A DNA stretch of 64,000 nt from Membranipora membranacea (Eukaryota; Bryozoa; Gymnolaemata; Cheilostomatida; Membraniporidae). The first letter of the stretch is position 1; each line of letters opens with the position of its first letter. Below, piece by piece: positions 49,101 to 59,312 of this stretch. The notes under the pieces were generated by a model. That model made no database searches, was not told the DNA's origin, and was given only the letters and a program-made list of their open reading frames with translations. The stretch covers positions 25,826,283 to 25,890,282 of the forward strand of contig OU612066.1 of NCBI GenBank assembly GCA_914767715.1, in the 5' to 3' direction. Both the position numbers and the translations under genes were made by a program.

Positions 49101-50645
49101 TCATGCTGCTTCTATATTTATCATATTCAGCTGCTACCTAATGAAAATGACGTGATGATAATTGCTAATGTTTCAGTATGAGCTCTGCGGACCGATAGCA
49201 TTGTTCTATTCTAATGACAGAGGCGAACTTGTACCTATCGCTATCCAACTGATGCCAGAACCTGCTGATGATAACCCTGTGAGTTATTCTTCCAGTTAAG
49301 CTTCATCTCCGGTCAAATGGCGTATAGTCCAGCTCGGTGACAGTCCAATTCTCTGATTTTTTAGGCTTTAAAATACAAAGAACTTTGTCTTCAAAGTGAT
49401 ATAAATTTTGCAATTTGAAGTTCACTGCCACATCGCTGTTGAATTCAATAATCTCGTTTCATAATAATAGAAACAAATCTAACATTAAAAAAGCACTCTT
49501 TTCTAATGTAATTGGAAGCTATCTTTGAAGATAATACTCAGTTTTTGCAGCTTATTCAACTCTTCACCGAAACTAGTCAAACAATATAGTCGAAACTATA
49601 ATTATGCCTAAGATTAACTTATCTAGCGGGTATATTTTATATTTGGGTGTACTTTTGTCCATTATTTGATATGAAAGATCTTCTTAATGGGTCATGTGAC
49701 TTGGTCTTCATGATGAAAATTTTCCCACATTTAAACTCAGCTTCTCGACCTAGATTTGTGAAATTGATTGTTGGAGTTTACATATTTAAAGCTTGGAAAT
49801 TTGCAAAGTCCAGACTTAATATTTAGGAAGTTTCAACTAAAATCCAATAAAAATGTTCATCCTACATAGGGAACATATTACAAATATATAGCTTTTGATT
49901 CTGTTACAGGTATTTTTACCCTCAGATCCTGAGTATACTTGGGTGGCTGCAAAAATGTGGTTCAACCTGTCAGACTGCTCTCACCATCAGGCAGTCACCC
50001 ATCTGGGTGAGTACGAAGAGAATAATGTACCCTTGTGGAGTAAATGCTGACTAGATTGTATGTTTAACTAGTTTGGGATGACTTGTTGTTAGCTAGCACC
50101 AATTTTCACTAGCTAGTGAGGGTAAAGAGTAAAAACATAAATATTGGATATTCCACTCTTTCAAGCCTTGGTAAAATGGCTTATTCTCCGCTAAGGTATA
50201 ATATATGGATACAGAGAAATTTTTGTGTAATATCTTTGGACTTGTATATATGTATATATTGAGTGGCTCTGGTCTTAAGCTTAGAAATTAATGCTTGGAG
50301 GAAAGCATCAATCGTTATTTCACTTAAAGTATTCTTATGCAAATTTTTACCATTAACATTGTTGATTTATATAAAGGGAGTTGTCTCTCACTGTCAATTA
50401 AGAAGACAACTCAAAATGTTAGAAGAGCATTCTGGGAATGTTTTATAATGTTTCCATGTTTTACAGGTTTTACCCATTTGGTGATGGAGACAATAGCAGT
50501 GTGCACACATAGGCAGCTATCTCCATCTCACCCAGTCTTCAAGCTCCTTGCTCCTCATTTCCTTTATCTCATTGCCATTAACTCGTGAGTGAAGCATACC
50601 ATCATGATTAAGTTCTAGTGTTTATACAGTATCGGTTACTAAGGT

Positions 50646-50725
50646 CACATATGATCACATTGATCACATTGATCACATTGAACACATTGATCACATTGAT
50701 CACATTGATCACATTGCTCACATTC
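50646..50725 (+). repeat. 9-bp tandem repeat GATCACATT, about 8 copies, in LOX-C intron 9
   Basis: Perfect or one-off copies of GATCACATT run up to about 150 bases before exon 10. Being a multiple of three, it yields an artificial Cys-Asp-Gln repeat on the minus strand. Confidence 0.9.
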
Positions 50726-52863
50726 ATTCTTTTGAGTGGCAATCATCTTGTTTAAATTGTTAGGGTTTGAAGAATTTGATGATTTGAAGTATATCTGTAA
50801 AGACCTGCAGAAAAAAATAACTTTCCAGCATTTATATTTTTTTTGCTTAGTTAACATTTTTCTGAAATGTTTTAGGTTGGCTGTAGCCAAACTGGTATCT
50901 GAAGGCGGTTGGGTGGATGATTGTATGACCATTGGGCGCTCTGGCATGTTTAATATTATCAAAGCCAACTGGAAGGAGTTGGACTGGAGCAAGTCTGGCA
51001 ACATTTTGAAGAACTTTGAATTCAGGGGTGTCAATATCTTGCTTACTCAATTTTTCTAACCATTAAGCACCTTTGATGGCTACCAGTATACAAAGGGAAA
51101 TCCTATCATACCAAATTATATGAAAAATTATGTTTTTTGTCAGATCTTCCTAAAAAAACAAGTATTGTTGTTGGCTACCAGCATAAATCCTCCATCAGAT
51201 CATTGCTTCCTGTTTCCACACAATCATGTGCAGAAGATGGAGCAGTAGGCAGAGGTCTTAGATTTTGTCGAGACCAAGTCTCATTCTAATGGAATAATTG
51301 AATATTGTCCTTCAATTTCTGATGGTTTACCTTTCACTTCACTTATTAACATGGTATACAATATAACATATTGTATTGTTTATCTTATAATATACCCAGT
51401 ATTTTATGATATCTGCATTAGGCATACATCATCCTATCCAACCTGACTAGTCTTTGTCTAAATCAGTTTTTCTTATTTTTCTGATCCTGGTACATAAAAT
51501 TTGTATTTTTAGGGTATCCCGTCGTCTGTATCCACCAATGATGAGTTATCTGAGCTGCTGACCTCTTTCATGTTCACCGCCAGTGTCGGTCATGCTGCTG
51601 CAAATTTCTGTCAGTATGATGAGTACGCATTCCCTCCCAATTATCCTGCTAAGTTGACAGGAAAGAGACCAAGAAATAAGGTGAGTATTCTCGAATGTGT
51701 TTGAGAGTGAGTGTAAAATCTGAATGCAAAGAAGCTCGAACGATTTAAGTTCATGTAGGCAGAACAATGTTAGAGCAACTCCAAACTCTAGTAAAAATCA
51801 CACTGGTACTAAGACTAAAAATTGCTGTAATATTGTTGTTCCGCCCACAATTATCCCAGTCCAGACAAAAAACTCTTGGAAATTTATAATACAGGATAAG
51901 ATATTCATATCTCTAACAATTTAGATTATTTAACGTCCTCTCATAGCTGAGAATAAAAAACAGATTTTAGAAGCGAAGCTTGGTGATTAAGAGTCTGTGG
52001 TCCATGCACTGCATGTCAAATGTTGAAAATACTCTCGCAAATGTTTTAACTCTCTTCTCAACTTATTATCCAACATAGTAATGATTGACTCACATCGTGA
52101 TTTTGTTCTTCAGGACCCTTTGACAGAGAAATATATCCTTGACTGCCTTGCTTCGAGAAAAGAGACTCTCGATGTCATGATTGTTACTAAACTACTCAGT
52201 GAGCGAGCTACAAACGAACTCGGGAACTTTGAGATGCAGTATGCATATGATCCAATCATACTGAAGGCTCTGGAACAGTAAGTATAACAAATATTTGAAA
52301 TAGAATTGTTACACTTTAGGTGTGAACCATATATCTCAGTTATTAAAAGGAAAAAATACTAAAAGGCACAACAATCTTGAAGCTCTAGTTTTTGGCATGA
52401 TAACATATCTTCAATTATTTTCTTAACAATTGCGCAAAATATGACTATAGTCAGCGATATTTGCTATACTTTCTTCACCAGTAATTGTAGTGAATCTTCC
52501 ACAGTAATCATCACAGAATTCAGTTGATTAATGAAGATTCCGAGGTCAGATGAAAAGCTGCAAGTGAGATTTTGTGGCATTCCACTATAAAATTTCTTGA
52601 TGGAGTCGTTGATGACAAAATGTCACTGAGTATCCTCACAAAGTATTCTCTTTTTTTTGGTCAAGCTAACACATTTTAACATCTTTGTTTTAGCATTGAA
52701 GGCTACTGATTAAAAAAAAACTTCGATTTATCTTTATTCATTATACAGGTTTAAAGTTGATCTGAAAGAGGTGGGAACCACCATAGATAATAGGAATGCT
52801 CAGAGAGTTAGAAAATATCCATACCTACACCCAAAGGAGATACCAAACGCGATCAGTATTTAA

Positions 52864-53520
52864 AACTGCTCTTGTAAACTCTCATTTAGCTACTTTTTTG
52901 GTTTGGGGTAGATGCATGACAAGGCTAGGTAGTAGGGTTGTGGTATCGGTATGACAATTAATTATAAAAAAGTATAAATATTATCAATATTGTCTCAAAT
53001 GTACCAGTTTATGTGGGCGATGATATGTAGGTGCCTTCCCAGTGGGCAGGTGGTCACGAGCGACCAGTATAACACGTGTTACTGAGATGACTTGTGACTT
53101 GTCTACGAGTAAATCTGAACATATATTCTATATATTCTATTTCACGTTTTATTTAGCTTGTATTTTTCAAAGTATTGTTATTATCCAGAAAGCTGAAGTT
53201 TTCATCAAGTTAACGAGAAGTTTTTCAAAGTGGTGGTAACCCCGGTGTAAAACTAGGTTGTGAAGATGTAATGAAAATCATGTTTCTTCCCTGAGAAATA
53301 TAACGGTGTTCTGCCTTCACTGAATCCCTATATTTTAATGAAATTACTACTGTTTACTATCAAATTGACAGAAGAAAACTAATCAAAAAGCTATTCCATC
53401 GATAAAAAACTTAGCTCCGGTGGCATCAACTGCTACGTGAAAACTGGGATTGGAGCGATGTGACTTTTTGAGAATTGTTTCCCCCGCTTGTACAGCTTGA
53501 CCTCTCCCTGTCCACATCCG
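52864..53520. other. LOX-C 3' flank, no gene
   Basis: Shared with the LOX-B 3' flank to about 53022, then unshared AT-rich sequence up to the satellite. The open frames have no motif. Confidence 0.4.
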
Positions 53521-54357
53521 CCTCTCCCTCTCCCTCTCCCTCTCCCTCTCCCTCTCCCTCTCCCTCTCCCTCTCCCTCTCCCTCTCCCTCTCCCTCTCCC
53601 TCTCCCTCTCCCTCTCCCTCTCCCTCTCCCTCTCCCTCTCCCTCTCCCTCTCCCTCTCCCTCTCCCTCTCCCTCTCCCTCTCCCTCTCCCTCTCCCTCTC
53701 CCTCTCCCTCTCCCTCTCCCTCTCCCTCTCCCTCTCCCTCTCCCTCTCCCTCTCCCTCTCCCTCTCCCTCTCCCTCTCCCTCTCCCTCTCCCTCTCCCTC
53801 TCCCTCTCCCTCTCCCTCTCCCTCTCCCTCTCCCTCTCCCTCTCCCTCTCCCTCTCCCTCTCCCTCTCCCTCTCCCTCTCCCTCTCCCTCTCCCTCTCCC
53901 TCTCCCTCTCCCTCTCCCTCTCCCTCTCCCTCTCCCTCTCCCTCTCCCTCTCCCTCTCCCTCTCCCTCTCCCTCTCCCTCTCCCTCTCCCTCTCCCTCTC
54001 CCTCTCCCTCTCCCTCTCCCTCTCCCTCTCCCTCTCCCTCTCCCTCTCCCTCTCCCTCTCCCTCTCCCTCTCCCTCTCCCTCTCCCTCTCCCTCTCCCTC
54101 TCCCTCTCCCTCTCCCTCTCCCTCTCCCTCTCCCTCTCCCTCTCCCTCTCCCTCTCCCTCTCCCTCTCCCTCTCCCTCTCCCTCTCCCTCTCCCTCTCCC
54201 TCTCCCTCTCCCTCTTCCTCTCCCTCTCCCTCTCCCTCTCCCTCTCCCTCTCCCTCTCCCTCTCCCTCTCCCTCTCCCTCTCCCTCTCCCTCTCCCTCTC
54301 CCTCTCCCTCTCCCTCTTCCTCTTCTTCTTCTTCTTCATCAATCAATCAATCAATCA
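53521..54357 (+). repeat. (CCCTCT)n satellite with (CTT)n and (AATC)n tails
   Basis: An almost uninterrupted CCCTCT array of about 130 copies (53521-54316); I see one internal C-to-T change near 54216. It is followed by CTT repeats (54317-54336) and five AATC units (54340-54358). One strand is pure pyrimidine and the other is GGGAGA. The long Ser-Pro, Leu-Pro, Arg-Glu and Gly-Glu open frames across it are artefacts of the repeat. Confidence 0.95.
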
Positions 54358-54359
54358 GA

Positions 54360-55065
54360 CGGACACAACTGAGTGAGCATCACCATCCGGTACAAAACTT
54401 CAGCTGCACATGCCTTAATTATATCTTACAATCAAGATAGATATTATTTTAATTTTTTAAACATTTTTAGTTAATTGAAGAAAAATGTAAAATATTATTT
54501 AACAATAACAATGGCAGCAGAACAATGACTTTGAATTCCATTATAAATATGAATATGAATATTATAAAAGTAATGCTGTGGTCACCACATTCTATTCATG
54601 CATTCTATTCATACACTCTGTTTCACCCATAAACATATAAATACTCTAGACTGGAAACTATTGGCTATTTGACACAGGCTCGGTGTCCCCTTTAATTCAG
54701 TGACACGACGTTACTGCGCTATTCACTTTTTCTCTGTAGCGCATAGGTCAGAATAGGAGTTATCTCCACCTAAATGTAATGTGTGAATATAAGACCTTCT
54801 TATTTCTAAATATGATCACTACAACTGGGTATAACCGGCGAAATTTATAGAACATATAGTAATAAAGTATAAAATGTGATCAGTATATCGTGCCATCAAA
54901 TATTGTGTGTGCCATAACAACATATGCTATAGCATGTTTCTGGTCTTAACATTTGTTAAAAAATGGTGCGTCAATAACACTAGTTTGTTCTCTCGGAGGA
55001 CGGTGGTGGTGGAGGGATATTTAAAAAGCTGTGTATCGAATCAGTTTGTACCTATGTATAGTCTA
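54360..55065. other. intergenic, contains dispersed repeat V copy 2
   Basis: 54750-54920 is a diverged copy of 27655-27860 (TTTCTAAATATGATCACTAC, AAAGTATAAAATGTGATCAG). From 55069 the esterase 5' flank shared with E1 begins. No gene is seen. Confidence 0.5.
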
Positions 55066-55290
55066 TATTTGGTTTTATAACTCATGACCATATTGCCTTC
55101 CGTAATAAAAATGGGTAAATAACTATAACGAGGCTGTCGGCCCCCTCTGTCATGTGAAGAATTCACAGCTCAAATTTCTGAGCATTCCTTTTATCACTTT
55201 GCTAAACTAATATTTACACTGTTATCAAAGTAGTCCTTATCAAATTTCTTGCACACAATCTAGATAAATATACAGTCACAATTAGTTGCA

Positions 55291-58200
55291 ATGGCATCGG
55301 TTACACTCAGTCAGGAATCACAAGCAACACTCTCAGCGGCAGAAGGGTTTAATTTGGTATCCCTATCATTGGAGGAACTCAGAGCATTGGCTGATCGCTG
55401 TGATCCCGCCATCAGAGGCGACTTTATTTTCCCTGGTTCCAATGAGGAGAAGAACATACCATCTGTAGATGACGGAGTGGAGTATAATGTTCCAGTCACT
55501 TTACTTAGACCAGAGGGCAATGTTTGGAACAACATCATGGTATTTTTCCATGGTGGTGGCTGGGTCTGGGGCAGCAGGAAGTCTCACATGAAGATCTGTG
55601 AAATCATAGCATAGTAAGTTGAACTTGTAGATCAAATTTTGTTGTTTCCTGTTATACAGTTTGATCCAAACTCAGAGTAGTTTGACCAGACTGTTACTTA
55701 TGTCTTGTCTAGTTAGATGTGAGTGCAGAACATAAAACCAATAATTTTTTGGGGATGGTGAGATGGTGCAATCGATCTTACTTTTCTCTGACAGGCAGCG
55801 GTGCTGCAGCAGTCATGGTTACAAATGTCACTGGGGGGGGGAGCTTCATGCACTGGTTGCTCCAGCCCATATCATCCCAGGATGTATATGTTTTCTGTAT
55901 GCGCTCTGCACATGCTGACAGGTTTTAGAAAGATAGCTCAACACTACCAAGAGTGCCAGTTATGGACCATGTAAGGTCCAATAACCCCTTAATTTGTATG
56001 CTGTCTTAAATACAATGGCAATAGTGGAATGCCACATGAATCTTGATTTCAACTTTAAAACCAGTCTAGTTACCACGCGAAAGTGGCAATATTGTACACG
56101 ATTCCGTCTTGAGCTGACAGTTAGCTTAATTTCACTTATTACAGCCAGTCTAACTGTTTGGTGGTCAATGTTGAGTACAGATTGAGTCCTGAGTTTAAGT
56201 TTCCTGCATGTTATACTGACGCTGAGGCTGTTGTGAGATGGGTGATGGCTAACAGACAGGAACTAACTAACAACTCTTCAGCTAAAGTTGGTGTTGCTGG
56301 AGATTCAGCTGGTGGAGGGATTGCTGCTACTGTTTGTCAGATGGTAGATGGGCTTGATTACCAGGTAAGCCTAATGATCAGGAAATATAGCTGACAAAAT
56401 CAATAACTATTAATTACTGGGTGCAACTTTGTTGCCTTCAATTATCGACCAGCTAATCAATTTCCAAGGATCAATATGAGCGAATGTTGGTGTTGTGAGA
56501 AGCGTGGAAGTTCCTCCCAGTTCGCACTGACCTTGACAATTCAGTTTGCGCTGAGAGGCTCTAACTACTGCGAGCCCCCATGATGGATAGCATCGAAGAC
56601 TACATATCGGGAGATACAAGTATTATTCTCAACAGCGGCAGATATTATTTTTTTGAAGTTGCAGCTCAATCTCAGCCCAGTGGGAACATATGCAGTGTTC
56701 TAGGGCAAAACAAAGAGGGGACAACTCAGAACAAGCTCAACATAATAATTGTAATCTGGCAGTGGCAATAGACAGTGATCTACCCTCAATGCTTGACAAC
56801 ACTAGCATTTCTTCCTTATGTGCACAGTTAGATCATATCAGTTATGCTTAGGACTACTTAGCTGTTATGTGACATTAAGTCTAATCAAAGGAAAACTTTA
56901 GCGCATAGATTATGCTGTACTTTTTGGATACAATCCTACAATGTATAATGAAATGGTTGTTTTAGGTTCTGATATACCCCTCACTAACAATGGCGGGCTT
57001 TAAAGATTATCCATCTTACAACAAGTATGGTAAAGGATTTCTTCTAACTGACGAACTGATAGACTGGTATGTATGCTACATTGCAAATCCGATGCATTGA
57101 GAATGCAGACTTGCCTCCCCTAACAAGTAGTGCCAAGTTTTTCAATGATTAATAGGGGTGAACTGACATAAAAGTCATGAAATTAGCTGCATCAACAGAG
57201 TTTTTTTTAACGATGAAGAAAAAACCAAGCAAAATGTAGTTAGATCAATAAATTTTGAATAGCTAACAGTCATGTTTATACCAATACACCATATTATCGT
57301 CTTCGGCAATTTTTCAGGTTCCACGATCATTTCTTGAGAAGCAAGGAGGACGAGAACAATATTCTCTGCTGTCCTTTGAATAGAACCTCATTGATGGGTT
57401 TACCTCCCACTTTATTTATTGTGGCGGAATGTGATCCATTAGCCGATCAGAGTGAAGGTATGGTCCAATGGAAATTAAGAATATAATCATGACCTTTTGT
57501 TATCATGCAGTGATTGGTTGATTTTGAGGAAGAAAAAATTTAATGTATTGTTTCATTTTGTTAGGAATTTCAACAAAGTTATTTTTTTTAACACGTGATT
57601 GGGAGGCTCAGACTAGCAACAGCACATAGGTGATTTAATGAAAACTTTCTTAGAATTGCAAGGTTGAGCACCCCCGGACGGTCTCTATGCAAAAGCTGGC
57701 AAGTTGTCTCACTCTGCAGGCAGCTAGTAGTTTAGATCCTCGGATCACGTCTCTGGTGGATATAATAATGATGTAACATTTAAATATTTTTTTTAAAATT
57801 CTTTTTTTTTTCAGAAATGGGTATTAATTCTCTGATAGTTTTAACCTTCTTCCTTTAGATTACCAGGGTAAGCTGGAAGCTGCTGGAGTGCGCACATCTT
57901 CAATTCTTCTCCTGGGAACACTACATGGTTGCATAAACAAACCAGGTACGTTGGTGTAGCAATGAAGTTTTCAATGACGGCCATTACAGATTTGATATGG
58001 CAAGCTGTCATAAGCAGTTCAGGGTTTGCTCGAGGTAATACCTTCCCAATTTTCATATATACACCTAGTAATGCATTTCCCAATTGTCATATTGAAAGTG
58101 AACAGTTCACCTTCTAAATACCTTATGATTGAATTTAATCAAGCATAAGGTATTTGGGAGTATTAAATTCATGACCGAGAAGAGATTTTAGTCAAATTTT

Positions 58201-58454
58201 GAACCTTTCCTGTCTCAAGATCAATGAAAGCAGTTGTATGTGAAAATTCTCACCAGAGAAGATTTATATTGTTGGAGAATGTAGTCTGTTACGTGTTCTT
58301 GATGACAGTTTGAAGTGAATCTGCCAAATTCTTTATTGCGGACCGTGTAAATTTATAAAAGTTATAACATTTTGTTTTCATTTTTTCAGGTGCATACAAA
58401 GAAACTCTTAAACCAGCGATAGAAGGTATGACTAAGTTTCTTGGAAGTCTCTGA
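55291..58454 (+). CDS. E2: soluble alpha/beta-hydrolase-3 (HSL-like) esterase
   Basis: Six exons: 55291-55613, 56145-56364, 56966-57066, 57318-57457, 57859-57945 and 58390-58454, summing to 936 nt, 311 residues and a stop. All borders are GT-AG with matching phases. The family hydrolyses carboxylic esters by a Ser-Asp-His triad. Seen here: oxyanion motif HGGGW (exon 1, about residue 88), nucleophile elbow GDSAGG (exon 2), acid in ECDPLADQ (exon 4), and base in GTLHGC (exon 5). There is no signal peptide or membrane anchor, and it is shorter than the roughly 400-residue arylacetamide deacetylases, so a cytosolic esterase of the microbial-like HSL type fits better. The substrate is unknown. It sits 2.4 kb downstream of LOX-C on the same strand, as E1 follows LOX-B. 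The TATA-like box is altered relative to E1. I see no lesion in the coding exons. Confidence 0.88.
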
Positions 58455-59312
58455 AGGGGATTGAAAAGGCATCGTTATTGGACAGACACTATAAACAATG
58501 GCAAACAAGAAAAAAAAGTTAATATGAATATTTTTCTACACCTCAACTATGCAGCATTTTTTTTACGTTTTGCCTTGTTCTTCTCAAAATACAAGTTTCG
58601 GTAATAACAACTGTGCACTAGCTGCGTTTGAAGAAAACACAGGCTCATTTCATAAGGTGAGGCACAGCATTCGATATTGTCTACTCTGTGAAGGTTCTCT
58701 TGTAGGAGGGATGCAGAGTAGCCCAACCACTGCCTTACATAAAAGCAATCAAAGTAAACACGCAACGGCGAAATGAAAAATTGAAACATAGTTTCCTTTC
58801 TTTCTGCACTTGCCATGTTTCTTTTTTAAGTTATGTCACAGACAATATAGAAAATAGTTCTAACTGTGCTCATGGCAAACTGAAATTTAAATTAAGAAAA
58901 CAAAACAAACAAAATCATTGGTGTTTGCTCTCTCAGCTTAAAAAAGTAGATCCTGGCTGGAATATGCCACATCTAACATTCTAGCGTCATGCCACGTGAA
59001 CTTTCCAGCTGTGGCTTTAAAATAGATATGGTAGCATAATTAGAACAATGGGCAAGTGACACAAAGTTTCGCTAAGTTACACAACAAACTTGTTTTCAAT
59101 TCATATGCTTGTCTTCCTCTGTGATGGATGACAATATAATGCAATGAAGTGCGAGTCTCCATAAGAAGCCTCTTTATTTTTGGCTCAGTCAACCACCACA
59201 GAATGACAAATCGTGATCTTATTCCATTTCAGTCTATGCCAGATAAGCGATTACCCTAGCTGCAGTGTAAATGCACATCACTGATCTGCACATAACATCG
59301 TTGTGAGCCGCT
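58455..59312. other. intergenic, E2 to E3
   Basis: No motif-bearing frame is seen. Frames at 58547-58984 overlap on both strands. The E3 upstream region does not resemble the E1/E2 flank. Confidence 0.4.

Larger units (their letters stand above)
44544..52863 (+). pseudogene. LOX-C: lipoxygenase paralogue lacking exons 11-12
   Basis: Exons: 44544-44648, 45125-45303, 45618-45879, 46689-46817, 47525-47622, 47978-48110, 49177-49278, 49910-50006, 50467-50584, 50876 to about 51027, 51513-51680, 52114-52277 and 52749-52863. It is the most complete copy. PLAT is exons 1-3. The iron site HLGFTH is split by intron 8 in phase 1 (first His in exon 8, second in exon 9). Exon 9 to 10 gives INSLAVAKL, with alanine at the residue that sets S versus R stereochemistry. 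Exon 13 has [12 protein letters not shown] with the third His and Asn. The chain ends PNAISI, terminal Ile being the carboxylate ligand. The segment with the YRDD region (exon 11) and the WVREV region (exon 12) is gone: sequence from 51032 rejoins LOX-B intron 12 (39970). Using the nearest GT (51028), exon 10 to 13 shifts frame, so I call it broken unless the gap is an assembly fault. Confidence 0.8.
47450..56894 (+). repeat. tandem segmental duplication, unit 2 (LOX-C 3' half plus E2 5' half)
   Basis: Partner of 36600-44030. It differs by keeping exon 7 and exons 9-10, by losing exons 11-12, and by a 2-kb insert with the (CCCTCT)n satellite between the lipoxygenase and the esterase. Confidence 0.85.

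Noticed and set aside
39490-51027. Trans-splicing or exon sharing between LOX-B and LOX-C to give one full protein
   Set aside because: Even taken together the two copies lack exon 11, and nothing in the sequence points to trans-splicing.
50645-51034. Minus-strand frame ending in a Cys-Asp-Gln repeat
   Set aside because: It is antisense to LOX-C exon 10 and the GATCACATT array; a repeat artefact.
53383-54440. Four overlapping open frames of about 300 codons made of Ser-Pro, Leu-Pro, Arg-Glu or Gly-Glu repeats
   Set aside because: They are all readings of one (CCCTCT)n array in different frames and strands, with no other protein feature.
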